Assembly (NCBI GenBank): GCA_035236585.1
Contig: CP141127.1
Coordinates: 49,924,001-49,988,000, forward strand
DNA: 64,000 nucleotides
Source: Warburgia ugandensis
Taxonomy: Eukaryota > Streptophyta > Magnoliopsida > Canellales > Canellaceae
Direction of reading: 5' to 3'
How positions within the stretch are numbered: the stretch's first letter is position 1; every line of letters starts with the position of its first letter. Under the pieces are notes generated by a model. That model was given only the letters and a program-made list of their open reading frames with translations, was not told the origin of the DNA and searched no databases. Of this stretch, positions 1 to 13,169 are shown piece by piece. Made by a program: the position numbers and the translations under genes.

Positions 1-3000
1 TTATTTGTTGGGTGTTTCACTGTAAAACAATAACTTAGGCACTGTTATTTTTTCGGTGAAATTTTCCATTTTTTTGGTATTTTCCTCTCCTTTGGACATT
101 CTAGGTAGGCCACTAAACTTCCCCTCCTTTCATTTTGGCATTTTATTTTAGGTGTCCAGCATGTCGGAGGTTTCCCCAGTCGTTGATCCATCGGACAATG
201 GATCCGGCAACGAGGTTAGAAACCCCCATCATGGATGGCTTCGATGAGAAATCTGAGCCATTGGATGGATTCCTAGGGCCCAAAAATCCTAGGGTATGTG
301 ATCTTAGCTCTTGGCATTTGTAGATCATGGAGAACTGAGGAAAGGTTGATCCAAAGGTCTATATCAGATGTTGATCTGAGCCCGATGCCACTTAGATCAA
401 CTTGCCATGTTCTGGGATCATTAAGTTGTTTTCCCATATCATATTTCCATGTTCTAGATCATCTTGCCATGTTACAGGTTGTCTAAAACACATTCTAACG
501 GACAGATCAAATCTAGGCCATTGAATTATTTTTTTTAACTAAAATCTTGATTCTTTGATTCTTGGTTCATATTAGATCCAAATTTAGATCAGAAAGATTA
601 TATGAATTGCTAATGTTGTGTAGAATCTAATGGAAATATTAGATTTATGTTTTTAATTTTATTTATTTTTGATAATTACTAAAATCCATTCCAATAGTAA
701 TGGATCATGATCAAGATGACTTTAAAATGGAAATTTGAACCAATGGATGGATTTAAGAGGCCCTAAAACCCTAAGAACAATGATCACAATAAAAACTATA
801 GACCCCTAATTCAAATAATTGGACAAAAATAGTAGATATCAATCTCAGCCGTCAAATCTAGATGAAATTTTAAAATTCAAATTCTAATCTCAACTTGACT
901 CTAAATTGAGATAAAAAAGTTGTGTTGGATTCCTCTTCATGAGGACAACCAACTGAATTAATAAAATCAGAGTTATAGTTCATGAATTTTATTTTATTTT
1001 TAAGAAATAGTGGTACTAACATCCTTGATCTACAAGATATGGTATGATCAAACCATTAAAATTAGTTTTGATGATGATATAATGATGAAATGACATGATT
1101 GGATTTGTTGGATATAACTGATATAACATATCTCAAGATCTTGACCATTAAAAGTAATAAAATCCCTAAAAATACATTATAATATCCTTAGTCAGATTGG
1201 CCAAGGATGATCAAACATTGTGAATAAGTGTGTATGATGATCTAATGATGATATCATGAGAAATGATGGGCTTGATAAGGCTAATTTGGGATAGATTGAG
1301 ATCCATGCCCTTAATTTTGATAAAATGGCTTACGATCTAATTGATCGATTGGATCAAGAAAGATCAGATCGTGTGGTGAGATGCATCAATGATCTAGTGA
1401 TAAAATCACATTAAGAAAATGTGTTAGATCTAAAGGAAAATGAAAGATCAAGATCTAAACCCTAAATGGGATAAAAAATGAATAGAAATCAAAGATGATT
1501 GTTGGATCATGATGAACAATTATGGCATGTTAAATGTTCATTTAAATTATTGAATGTTATTGTAATTGTCTTTTATTGCTTAGTAGATTAATTGTTAAAT
1601 TTACTTATTTATACTTTCATATTATGCAAATCACATGGAAATGTAATTAATGAAAGATAGATTGATATGGACATATACAATAAAAGAAGTACATGACCTT
1701 AATGATAGTAAGGGCTAGAGTTAGTAGGATAATATAAGGAATATCATTTCCTTGGCCCAAAATAAGAGAATAATGAACCTCCATGAATGACATTTTAAAT
1801 GTTCATAGATTTAAATTAAAATCAAATAGCAAGAATACTAAGATTTAATGCTGATAGGAACCTTATGGAAAGTTGAGCTAAGGCCACTCCAGTGAACACT
1901 GAACATTGTGGTTAAGGGGGTTCTTTAATAGAGCCTCGCTCTTCTCCCACCTTCTGGCTATATTTGTGAGGTCTAAACACCTTACATGAGGATTGAATTA
2001 ACCACTCTTTGAGCAGCCTGTAGCTGGTAAGCCTTAATCAATTGGAAATAAGAGGAGCTGTCTAGACTTAGGATGAAATAAGCTATCTTCAACTAGTAAA
2101 GCATTAACTGGTTGAATAATAATAATAAGATCATAAAAGGATAATAAAATATCTAATCTTAATAAAAATGGTAAGTAAGATAATTAAGATCAAACATGAT
2201 CCATAAGGAGATCTTGAATGATCAAGAATAATAAGAATCATAACATCATATTGTAGTTAGTATGTATGTATGTTGTAGATCAAATCTAGATAATTAGATT
2301 ATATAATCCAAACCCTTAATCAAATATGATTCAAGGAAGAGAACCGTGATCATCCTCCTTAGGGATGATCAAACAATTGAACTTAGATCAAAGAAGAACT
2401 AAATGATAGAAGATCTACTCCCTTGATCTTTATCAACAAGTATAAATTGTTGATCAAAGGATCTATGAAATATCAAGATGAAAGAGATGGATACATAAAG
2501 ACTTAGAGATAGAAAATACTTAGATATAAAAGAGTAGAAGATCATTCTAACTATTAGATCTATTAATCAATAAGACACTATCTGAGGAAGATAGATGGTA
2601 TGGATGATAGGAACACAAGGAAGATCTAGATCCTTTATATCAAAGGACAAGATTAGACAAAGAATATAAATATGAGATTATCCAAGTTGTTTAGATAATG
2701 ATAGTATGTATGTATCTAAAGATTACATACATCAATCATGGAAGATCTGAAGGGATGAATCACTACATGAAGGTAGGGGGAACTTTAAGAATACAAGATC
2801 TATGGTCTATGGAATTGTTGTTGTACATAGAATTATAGAAATGAATTATTGTAATGCTTAATAATGATAATATACTTAATTGCATTTGAATCATAATTCA
2901 TGTATATGATATAGAAATAAAGCATTGAAATTAGATGGAATACATCATATATACTTCGGTATCAATTATGATTACCCCTAAACTTAGATAAGAACATAAT

Positions 3001-3259
3001 AATAATGGATATCATTTGTATCAAATGAGTCTTCTTGCGCTTAATAACATTTTGGTATATGAATACCAAATTAAAGGAAATGGGGATCATTTACAATAAA
3101 TGATAAATCCCTAAACTTATATGAGCATAGGTATCATTCATGGTAAATGAGGATCCCTAAATTGTGAAATGAAACTATATCCTTAGTATAAGGATAATGA
3201 ATACGAGGATGATGTTATAAATAGACAAGTCGTCTGATAAGTAAAAGATTACTTTATAT

Positions 3260-3306
3260 ACAAGCAAGGAGGCTTGTGGTTTTGTTTTAGATAGGCATAT
3301 GCCTAT
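3260..3306 (+). other. Paired hairpins HP1 and HP2 in LTR-A copy 1
   Basis: HP1 (3260-3277) has arms ACAAGC and GCTTGT round a 6-nt loop. HP2 (3291-3306) is a perfect 16-bp palindrome, ATAGGCATATGCCTAT. A conserved box with TATGCTAGGAGAGTTATGAGGG follows (about 3,310-3,331). The same order occurs in the other LTR-A copies, with stem changes that keep pairing. Confidence 0.65.
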
Positions 3307-3936
3307 GGATGCTATGCTAGGAGAGTTATGAGGGTCTGGCCACCTACTCTCTAAAATTGATTTTATGATAGATACTTAGCCCAAAGAGAGGCTGAAAGTT
3401 GTGTGGGGCAATTATGGGAAGGCCTTCACTATGAAAGTCCTATCTCCTCATATAGGCAGTGACATAATTTTTTCACCATGGTATCAGTGGTGCATAGAGC
3501 AATTATCCGAGCATGTACAGATCAGACTGCAAGCATGGTAGTCCTTTGAGAATTTTTGCATTATGGTGCAATGACATAATGAAATGCCTTATAATATGGC
3601 ATAATGAGATGCTGATACTGCCCAAGTAAAGGAGTATTTTCCCAGCAGAGGCTGGATGATTTATCAACTCAGTGTGTTTGAGTGTGATTACTGGTGTTTA
3701 AGATATTAACTATTTTTCATGGTTTTTTTATCATATATATATATATATATACATACGATATAGTGGTGAGTGGTTTGGAATTATCATAGTAGATGTTACA
3801 TGATAAATTATATGATGGAATGATCATATATGATATGGTTCATAGAAATTGAATTATGTGAATCATATGGAATATGATGATTATGAATACTGTACTTTTG
3901 AATTATACGATTCTATATGCTTCTTGAATCACCTAC

Positions 3937-3988
3937 CAAGCATGGCTTGCTGAGACATTGTAAATGTTTGAATGTTTACAATATCTTA
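3937..3988 (+). other. 3' hairpins HP3 and HP4 in LTR-A copy 1
   Basis: HP3 (3937-3949) pairs CAAGC with GCTTG. HP4 (3951-3988) pairs TGAGACATTGTAAA with TTTACAATATCTTA across a 10-nt loop, a 14-bp stem with one mismatch and one wobble. The pair lies about 380-430 bp before the LTR end. Confidence 0.6.
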
Positions 3989-4370
3989 GATACAGAAGGA
4001 AAAGAATGGAGAGATACGCCAATGGAATACGAAGACCATATTGTTGATCAAGACTATGTATGATTGTGAAAGGAATGGATTGTATTTTTTATTTGTGTAT
4101 TTTGGACATCTGTTGTAATCAGGGGGCTGTGGATGTGAACCATAGGATCGATCTTACAATTTTAATAAAAATGAATTTCTATGGAAATTTATATTGTATA
4201 CAAACTTATGTATATGTATTAGAGTGAAATGTGGAATTCAGGTTTTCTGAAAAGAATTTCAATGAAAATGTTTTGGCTGTTTAAGTTTTCAAAATTTATG
4301 CAAAATTGGTCAACCACTATTTGAAAATAAAAATGAAAATGTATTTCATAAACCCAGGACATCACATGAT

Positions 4371-4734
4371 TGGCATATGATTACCTGTTATTGAGCTGCT
4401 ATGCTCTGATTCTAATTGGAGCATGATTGCCTGTTATTGAGCCAATATACTCTAATTCTGATTAGCTTATGGTTGGTTGTTATAAAGCTGGTATGCTTTG
4501 ACTCTGATTACCATATGATTGCCTGTTATTGAGTTGGTATGCTCTAATTTTGTTTAAGGATGGATTGCCTGTTGATGAGTAGATATGGTCTGATTTTGAT
4601 TGGTATGTATTACCTGTTCAAGAGTTAATATGATATGGTGTGATCTATATACATTGTCTAGTAGTGAGGTAATGTGCTCTGAAATAGACTTGGCATAGAA
4701 TTGCGTATATAAGAGCTGAGATGCTCTAGTTGTA
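4371..4734. repeat. 46-bp minisatellite, about 8 copies, next to an LTR end
   Basis: Five consecutive units of exactly 46 bp (4371, 4417, 4463, 4509, 4555) are followed by three units of 44-45 bp to about 4734. Each carries versions of ATTGCCTGTTATTGAG and TATGCTCTGATT. The array starts 4 bp after the LTR-A end. No PBS-like sequence lies between them, so this is probably not the start of a retrotransposon internal region. I saw no other copy of this unit in the window. Confidence 0.85.
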
Positions 4735-5838
4735 CTGTTATGGTGATTTACTTATATTAAAATTTCATGCAATGATTGGCTCTTGGATTATCCTTAGGCA
4801 AGCTACCATGCTTGTCGGACATACCTCACGGACTACTTCACAGGCCCTTGTGGGGTTATTAAGTGGCCCCAAAGTTTGTCCAATGATACAATGCCATGCA
4901 ATAAGCTCCCATCAAGCATCATGGTGTATTTTAAAAATAACCACAAGTGCACAAAACCACTATAGAATAGACACATCAAGTACAAGGTGATCCACAAAGA
5001 CTATATTAAAAAACAAATTTTAATTAAATATCTATTTTAACAACTTTGAATTGGCCAAACGATTTATTTAACTAAATTAATACCTAAAATGCAGGAATTT
5101 TAACCTAAGCTTAGGAATTAAAAATCTAATACATTAGAAATGAAATGCTTTTAGTTTAGATTTTTCTACACATGTAATTTAGAAGCTTGATATTTATAAC
5201 ACATGAAAATATTTTCTTTTAAAGCTCTCTTTAAATATTTTCTTAATACTAGTTTCTTAGTGTGGCACTATACTTATTTAAAGTATGGCCTATCTTCTTA
5301 GGGCACCAACTACCAAAGATTCTCATATTGATCCTCTTTCTTACTATACTCGGTGTCCCTTTATTTCAAACAATGATAGAGTATGTAAACTTAGAGTGCT
5401 ATGAATGTAATATTAATATTATGCCACTTTTTATCGTAGAATAACCTATCTTAAAAATACATATTCTAACACATTCATCATTGTAAACCCAAGTTGACAA
5501 ATTTAACATGCAAGCATAAATAAAACTAAGCTACATATTACTACTAACAAAAGCATGAATAACATAAGCAAAAAATAAAGAACATACTAATAATGAAAAA
5601 AAAACTATCATTTAAATAATAGAAATAATTACAAATCATTATTACAACTGAACAAATAAGCATGAGGAAGGGAAATTATGGGTTGGAATGAAATCACCAA
5701 AAGGCACCTTTGTGTCACTTGAAAGAATTCCTCACCCAACTTCGCTATCCTACATGCTACCCCAAACTTTACATCATCAAAATAACACCTTACTCTTGTT
5801 GTTTCACTCAACAAGAGCCTATGGTGTTTCTCAATATC
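4735..5838. other. Non-coding, retroelement-derived sequence without a recognisable gene
   Basis: AT-rich sequence with short chance reading frames only. About 4,936-5,000 holds a CACAAGTGCACAAAACC-type motif followed by a GTGATCCACAAAG-type motif. The pairing resembles a block common in plant Athila/Tat-like LTR sequence, and a similar block is seen at 14,560-14,630. The assignment is weak. The stretch ends at the CATAA target duplication of the next element. Confidence 0.35.
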
Positions 5839-5843
5839 CATAA
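5839..5843. repeat. Target-site duplication CATAA, left copy
   Basis: CATAA directly precedes the element at 5844 and recurs directly after its other end at 10902-10906, as expected for a 5-bp Ty3/gypsy integration. Confidence 0.85.
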
Positions 5844-6221
5844 TGTGGTGACCCCGGTTTCTAAAATACATTTTTGTTATTTATTTTCAAATGGTGGTTA
5901 AACAATTTTGCAAACATTTTGAAAACTTAAGCAACAGAATTTTTTTCTTTGAAATTCTTTTTAGAAAACCCGAATGCCACATTTCACTCACATATACATA
6001 CATAATTTTGTACACAACATATGTTTTCAAATAAACTCATTTTATTAAAATTATAGGATCAATCCAGTGGTTAACATACACAGCACCTTTATTACATCTT
6101 ATGTCTAAAATATACAAATCAAAATACAATCCAATCCTTTCCACAATAGTACATAGTCTTGATCAACAGTATGGTCTTCATCTTCCCATATCGTATCCCT
6201 CCATTCTTTTCTTTCTGTATC

Positions 6222-6273
6222 TGAGATATTGTGATCATTCAAACATTTAGAATATCTTAGCAAACTATGCTTG
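6222..6273 (-). other. 3' hairpins HP4 and HP3 in LTR-A copy 2
   Basis: HP4 spans 6222-6260 (TGAGATATT pairing with AATATCTTA; inner stem weaker than in other copies). HP3 spans 6261-6273, with one mismatched pair. Order and spacing match the other LTR-A copies. Confidence 0.5.
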
Positions 6274-6865
6274 GTAGGGGATTCAAGAACATATGGAATC
6301 ACATAATTCAAAAGTACAGTATTCATAATCATCATATTCCATATGAATTACATAATTCAATTTCAATGAACCATACCGTATATGATCATTCTATCATATA
6401 ATTTATCATGTAATATCTACTATGATAATTCCAAACTTCTCACCACTATATCGTATATACATATGATAAAAAACTGTGAAAAATAGTCAATATCTCAAAC
6501 ATCAATAATCATACTCAGGTATACTGAGTTGATAAATCATCTAGACTTTTGCAGGGAAAATACTCCCTCATTAGGGCAGTATTGGCATCTCACTATGCCA
6601 TGCATCATAATGCAAAATACTCAAGGACTACCATGCTGTAGTCTGATCTGTACTAGCATGCTCGGATAACTACCCTGTTCACCACTGATACCATGCTGGA
6701 AAATATTGTGTCACTGTCCGTATGGGGAGACAAGACTTTCGTAGTGGGGTCTTCTTATAATTGTCCCACCTGACTTTTAGCCTTTCTTAGGACAAGGTAT
6801 CATAATATCATCAAATTTCAGGAAGTGGGTGGTCAAACCCTCATAACTTCCCTAGCATAGCATCT

Positions 6866-6902
6866 CCAGGCATATGCCTATTTGAAACAAAACCACAAGC
6901 CT
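6866..6902 (-). other. Paired hairpins HP2 and HP1 in LTR-A copy 2
   Basis: AGGCATATGCCT is a perfect dyad (HP2). It is followed by ACAAGCCTCCATGCTTGT on the + strand, which on the - strand is HP1 with ACAAGC and GCTTGT arms. The TATGCTAGGGAAGTTATGAGGG box is present on the - strand just beside HP2. Confidence 0.6.
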
Positions 6903-9900
6903 CCATGCTTGTATTTGAATTATTATTCTACATCTCAAACAATTTGTTTGTTTATATTATCATCCTTGTACTCAATATCCTCATACTAAGGATATAATCT
7001 CATTTCTAGATTTGGGGATCCTCATTTGATACAAATGATATCCATTATTATTATGTTCTTACCTAAGTTTAGGGGTAATAATAAATGATACCCAGGTATT
7101 TATTATGCATTCCATCTAATTTCAATAGTTATTTCTATCTCATATACATGAATTATGATTCAAATGTAACTAAGCACATTATCATCCTTAAGCATTATAA
7201 TGTCTACGTATACCAACAATTCTATAGACCATAGGTCTTAAGTTCCACCTACCTTCATGTAGTGATTCATCCCTTTAAATCTTCCATGATTGACTTATGT
7301 AATCTGTAAATACATACATATTGTCATTATCTGTACAATTTTGGATAATCTCCTATCTATAATCCTTATCTAATCTTGTCCTTTGATATAAACGATCTAG
7401 ATCTATCTTGTGTTCTTATAATTCATATAATCTATCTTCCTCAGACAGTGCTTATCCTATTAATCAATAGATCTAATTATTAGAATGATCTTCTAATCAT
7501 TCAAATCTAAGTATTTTCTATCTCTAAGTCTTTGTGTGTCAATCTCTTTGATCCTGATCTTTCATAGATCCTTTGATCAACAATTTATACTTGTTGATAA
7601 AGATCAAAGGCCTACATCTTCTATCGTCTAGTTCTTCTTTGATCAAAGTTTAGTTATTTGATTATTCCTAAGGAGGATGATCCTGGTTCTCTTCCTTAAA
7701 TCATATTTGATCAAGGGTTTGGATTATCTAATCTATTTGTCTACAACATACATACATGGATACATAATAAAATACAACATTAGGATTCTTATTGTTCTTA
7801 ATCATTCAAGATCCTATGGATCTTATTTGATCATCCTTTTCTTACTTACAATTTTTATTAGGATTAGATAATTTACTATCCTTTTATGCTCTTATTATTA
7901 TAATTCAACTAGTTAATGTTTTACTAGTGGAAGACAGCTTATTTCATCGTAAGTCTAAACAGCTCCTCTTATTTCCAATTGACTAAGGCTTACTAGTTGA
8001 ATGGCTAAACACAAAGTGTTACTTCAATCCTCATGTAATGAGGCATTTAGACCTCACAAATGTAAACATAAGGAAGGGAAAGAGTGAGGCTCTGTTATAA
8101 AACCCCCTTAATCACCATGTTTAGCATTCACTAGAGTGACCTTAGCTCAACCTTTCATAAGGTTCTTATGAGCATTTTTACCCTAAGTACTCTATCTAAT
8201 TGATTTTAATTAGATACATGAACATTTAAAATGTCATTCATGAGGTTTATTATTATCCTAGTTTGGGCCAAGGAATTGATAATCATTATATTGTCCTACT
8301 AATTATAGCCCTTACTATCATTAAGTTCATGTCATTCATTCCATGTAAACGTCTTTTAACTCTATTTTTCATTTAATTACATCTTCAATGTAATTTGCAT
8401 AACATAAGCATTAAAGCATAAATAAATAAATAAATCTAACAATTAAATCTACTAAGCAATAAATGACATTTACAATAACATTAATAATTCAAATAAACAC
8501 ATTTAACATATCATCATGATCCAATGGTCATCTTTCATTTCTAATCATCTTTCATCCTATTTAGGGTTTTTGATATTGATCTTTTATTTTTATCAAATCT
8601 ACTCATTTTATCGAAGTGATCTCATCACTAGATCATTGATATCATCTTATCACATGATCTGATGCTTCTTGATCTAACCGATCAAGAAGATCATAAGCCA
8701 TTTTATCCAATTTAAGGGCATAGATCTTAATCTATCCCAAATTATCATCATGAAGCCCATCAATCCATATGATCTTAACTTTATATCATCATTCAAATAC
8801 ATCCACACTGTCCAATCATCCATGATCAAAACTGATCAAGGAGATTACAATTCACTTTTATGGATTTTACTACTTTTAAGGGTCAAGATCTTAAGATCTG
8901 GAAAATAAATTACATCCAACCATTTAATTATTGTAATTATACATTTAAATCATAATATAAACTATTTTAAAAGGTTTGATCATGCTTGATTAATCAGATC
9001 ATGAAGATTCATGCTCATTTTTATGATTTTTCTTCTTTTAAGGCTAAGTTTCTTATTTAAACATAGATCAGTCACTTCTAACCATTGATTCCATATTCCA
9101 GAATCACAAGATCATCAATGGATTAGAATTATAAAGTTTGATCATTCCAAATTTTCGTTGATCATAGGAATTAGTAATACTTTTCTTTATTAATAGAATT
9201 TTACATGTATCAAAACATAAATTTTCTAAGTTCAATACCTTATACAAGTAATAAGGAATCTATAGCAACTTTTAGATCTAAAATTGAAGCTAAATTGAGC
9301 TCTCAATTGAAGAAACAAGATTTCAGTTCAACAAATGGAAAATTGAGATCACTCTAACAAAATACAACAAAATAGAGAGCGACCCACACCTGTTATTGCC
9401 TTTTATCGATGATCTGAGAGGGGTGACCAGCTATGGGTGAGACGGTCCAATATGCACAGTCAGATCACCCTGCCATGGATCACCATCCATCTCTCAATAT
9501 CAAGGGCTGAGATCTCATCTATTGGGGTTTTTAGGCCCTAGGAAATCATCCAACGGCTCAGAATTCTAATATGAGTTGTTTATGATTACATCTCTACCAT
9601 CCAAGCTGGATCCACCATCTCCAAAGGATCAACGGTCGGGGGAGACCTTCTCGTGACCGAAAAATACCTAGGTAATGCCAGAATGAAGAGAAGGGTGAAG
9701 GGTGCACCTACCTGTGCTGGTCCTGTGAAGAGAAGTTCAACGGTGATGAAGAAATAATGCCAAGAAATCCTAGGTAGCTAGAAATACATACAACAAAGAA
9801 ATTATCCGTCGTAGATGCCAGAGAAGACTAAAAAACATTGGGGAAACATATATCCCCATGTGCTTAACATATTCAATGGTCCAAGATTTGAGTTTAACGG

Positions 9901-10317
9901 TGGGATATGCTGGAAAAATGTGAAAAATATGCCAGAGATGGTGACCTTGTTGGAGGTTGTTCTTCATTATGAGTTTTCTGCCAATCCAAGAGGTGGATCA
10001 TCGTAGGACCATAGGTCTTTTGTATATTTCCGTAGCCCGAACAAATCCAACGGTGGAGATCTAGATCTCACATGGCTAATTGAATTAGTGTTTTCTGGGC
10101 AAAATCCTTGGTTCATCTAGGATGACACATCCCTGGATGGTCCCGATGCAGACACAAGGTCATCTGCCCAAGTGGGTCTAGGGCCACGCCCACAAAGAAA
10201 GAGACAAAGAAGAGAGAAATGGGGAAGATGGAGAAGGATTTTGGAGCTGGGATTTCAAGGAATTCTAGGGCACCTCATAGGAGATTTTGAGGAAAATTTT
10301 TGGGAAATTTTATGAGT

Positions 10318-10325
10318 TATTTATA
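10318..10325 (-). promoter_or_regulatory. TATA box of LTR-A copy 2
   Basis: TATAAATA on the - strand, 576 bp from the LTR start at 10901. The other LTR-A copies place the same octamer 558-590 bp from their starts, so this is the likely core promoter at the U3/R boundary. Confidence 0.65.
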
Positions 10326-10901
10326 GAGATTTTTGAATTTTTCATTATTACATGTCATAATTATGTTTCATTTCTTTTTATTATTAAATTGTCATTGGAT
10401 TCCCACCACCAGCTCCTTCTGCACTAGCAGCTAGTAGTGGTTTGACTCATGATGGTGGTCTTCCAGACCATTGGCCCACCTTGTGTGCCCACATCGTTGT
10501 TAAAAGATCATTTTGCCCTTTTAATTCCAAAAATGGAGAAAAATAGGGTTTATTCCTATGAACTCGAAATTGAGTGTACTTAGTGTTGTTTTGATTGGAT
10601 TTCCAAGTAAATTACAAATTTTGATGTCTTAGGTCATGATTATGAGTAAAATTACTATTTTACTCTTTATTCATAAAAATGGAGAAAAATAAGGATTTTT
10701 CATCAGGACTCAAAATTTAACATACTTAGAATCATTCTAATCAATTTTTTGAGTATAGTACAAATATCCAAGTTTTAAGTCTTGATTTTACTTTTATAAA
10801 AATAAATTTTCCTAGAACTCAAAGTTCTAATTCCACTTTTAGAATTTCAACTTTTAATTTTTAATAATTCAATTATATTCATAAAAATTGGGGTTATTAC
10901 A

Positions 10902-10906
10902 CATAA
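10902..10906. repeat. Target-site duplication CATAA, right copy
   Basis: Direct repeat of 5839-5843 flanking the solo LTR. Confidence 0.85.
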
Positions 10907-10957
10907 CTCATAGGAGTGATTTTACATCCAAAAACACAAGTTTTATGCATGCAATAC

Positions 10958-10959
<2 letters not shown>

Positions 10960-11030
<71 letters not shown>
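10960..11030. repeat. (GA)n microsatellite, about 71 bp
   Basis: Uninterrupted alternating AG/GA. The arginine-glutamate and serine-leucine reading frames across it are products of the dinucleotide repeat, not genes. Confidence 0.98.
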
Positions 11031-11035
<5 letters not shown>

Positions 11036-13169
11036 AAAGGCTTGCAAATAGAAAGATTTTGAAGAGATGAATGAGTGGAATGATAGTGGATATGAAGAAA
11101 ATCTATGGGCATGAATTTTAGATCAAAAGGATGAATAAAAAATTTAGGAAATAAAACAAAATGGAGAAAGAGTAAGGCATGATGATGAAACGAAAATTTG
11201 GTGCAAAAGGAATGAATGAAAAATGGGGTTAGAGATGGAAACACTGTTATGAAAATTTGTGGAGAAGTTACTTATGTGGTTTAGAGATTAATATATAAAT
11301 CTTAGAGGGAAATGGTAAATATAAGAAAAGTTAAAAATAAAATGGTGGAGAAAGGGAATAAATTTTGGTAAAATGTACTCAAAATAGAGTATGAAAGGAT
11401 GAATGAGTGAAATAGTTAGGGATTATGTTTTAGATGGATGTTTTGGTGAGTGAGAGAGGGAAATGTGAAAGCATAGGGGAATTATTTTGAGGGAGAGATG
11501 AAGTGTAAACAAAATGAAACAAAAAGATGAAAAGAATGAAGCACAATAGAGAAAAAAAAAAATAGCATGCCTTTCTGACATCTTCTCTTCTCCTTCGATG
11601 ATCCTCTCTTCAGGGTGTTTTCCACACGTGTTTGATCACTTCATGTAGTAATCTAGGGTTGAGAACTCCTCTTAGTTATACCCTTTCCTTTTTCTTATTT
11701 GCATGGAAGACAAGTGGGGAATGGAGAATGAGAATCACACATAGTTCTTTTTTTTCTTTTCTTTTCATGTTTCACATTGAAGAGGGGGCTAGGTAGAAGT
11801 TTCCTATTGGAAACTCCCTTTCATCCTCATATTTACTTAACCCATATCTATCTTTCCCTTATAAATATTTCTTTCACTATAGCTCCAAAGGAAACATCAT
11901 TGATTACATATAGAATGCATTGGGATTCATACTTGATTCAATGGTTAGATCAAGTGCTATTATTGGATAAATATGGTGAGATGGGATGGAGTAGTGGCTG
12001 GGTTTTTATGCTTTCCATTTTTCATTCCCTTTCCTCAACTAATGTTTCAATGCTAGGATGGATGGTTAAGATTTTCTTCAAGTCGCCTATTCAAAAAGGC
12101 ATTGTTTTGTGGCTCATTCCTTCTCATCCATTCTATTCGTATGCCCTAAGATGGATGGTTAAGATTTTGTTGAGATGTTATTATCTCCACTAATTCTATT
12201 CCTTTATTTTCTTCTCAGCACAACATTTTTATCTTTGCCCAACCACTATTAAGTGCAAAACACTTTTTCTTCTAAGGAGAACACGTTTTGGTCTCCATGA
12301 AAATTGGTGGGCATGCCACCAAAATTCTCTCTCATGCATGACTTCTTTCCATTGGTCAATACTAACTCAAATGGATTCTCATTTTTTTCTGAAGGATGAT
12401 CTTGGATGTGAATTAATATTAGCCACTCTTTCATGAGATTCATAGATGAAAACCATTCATAGATTTCCTTTTTTCTCTCTCTCTCCTCACCTTCTTATTT
12501 TTCTTTTTTATTTTTACATGGACTTCAAATGGAATAAAGTGAAGAGTCTCTTCATGTATGGTAAAATCATGGATGACATTTGGTGGTCCCCATTTCTAAA
12601 TTGACAAGAGAGAACGTTGTTGTTTTGAGTCTCTTACATGGCTCGACTTGAGTGTGCTTCACATGTGTTCTTACTTTTATATCTTTGGCTCTTAAGCTTC
12701 ACTTAGAAGCTTCCTAAAGGTGGTGGAATGTATGCATGCATGCATGGAAATTTTTCCACCTTATATTTTGATATTTATAGCTACTTTTGCAAAGATAAGA
12801 TTTGATGATACTTCTACCATTTCTGATTGTGCTTAAAATGATAACGATACCCTCTTTGCATTCTAAACTCTCGAACTTCATAAATTTGATAGCTGGGCCC
12901 ATAACTTTGCTTGGACTTTGATTTTTCTCTATAGGGTCAAAGTTGTCAAAGCATTTTTTTTCTCATTGTACCATGAACTTGGAAATTAACCCTATTTATT
13001 GCTATTTATGGAAAATTTTAGGCTAAAACTTAGAAAATATGTTGGTATATATGTAATATTTCTTTATGAGTTAAAACTCTTATTGGGCTAGTGCTAAGGT
13101 CAAATGACAGAGGCCAAACTGCTCCTCCTAGGATAGGGTATCTTTAGGGACATACTCATTGTCCTTCCA
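11031..13169. other. Non-coding retroelement-derived stretch
   Basis: A purine-rich part (about 11,031-11,560) is followed by AT-rich sequence. The block around 11,850-11,900 (CCTTATAAATATTTCTTTCA followed by AGCTCCAAAGGA) resembles 25,350-25,385 (CTTTATATTTTAGTTCTATT, AGCTACAAAGGA), pointing to copies of one older LTR. The longest frame (11,777-12,193, 138 codons) has no domain I recognise and contains a duplicated GATGGATGGTTAAGATTTT. I take it as chance. Confidence 0.4.

Larger units (their letters stand above)
1..4366 (+). mobile_element. LTR-A copy 1, 3' part of a long gypsy-type LTR (truncated by window start)
   Basis: Non-coding AT-rich sequence similar along its length to the complete solo LTR at 50,986-55,422 and ending in the same way (an ACCCAGG box, then ATCACA at 4361-4366). 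Position 1 matches a point about 0.9 kb inside that solo LTR, so the 5' part lies outside the window. Shared blocks include a GTAGG splice-donor-like site near 106-111, a block around 1,860-2,130 with TACATGAGGATTGA and a short AAT run, the hairpin block at 3,240-3,440 and the 3' hairpins at 3,937-3,988. No target duplication can be tested here. The assignment to Tekay/Del-like Ty3/gypsy is inferred from the related units at 56.8-64 kb, where the same LTR type abuts chromovirus integrase. Confidence 0.8.
5844..10901 (-). mobile_element. Solo LTR, LTR-A copy 2 (5.06 kb)
   Basis: Read on the - strand, it begins TGTAATAACCCC at 10901 and ends GGGGTCACCACA at 5844, giving the TG...CA ends of an LTR. 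Both sides carry the 5-bp duplication CATAA (5839-5843 and 10902-10906). It contains no protease, reverse transcriptase, integrase, PBS or polypurine tract, so it is a solo LTR left by LTR-LTR recombination. At 5,058 bp it is very long for an LTR, though long LTRs are known in Tekay/Del elements. Blocks shared with the other copies run in order on the - strand: TATA box at 10318-10325, the middle hairpin block near 6,830-6,920 and the 3' hairpins at 6222-6273. Confidence 0.9.

Noticed and set aside
10888..11244. Arg-Glu and Ser-Leu repeat proteins
   Set aside because: Translations of the (GA)n microsatellite; the same applies at 16,231-16,542 and 45,821-46,027.
11777..12193. 138-codon open frame, the longest in the left part
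   Set aside because: No domain, no conserved counterpart in the related block near 25 kb, and an internal DNA duplication explains its repeated motif.
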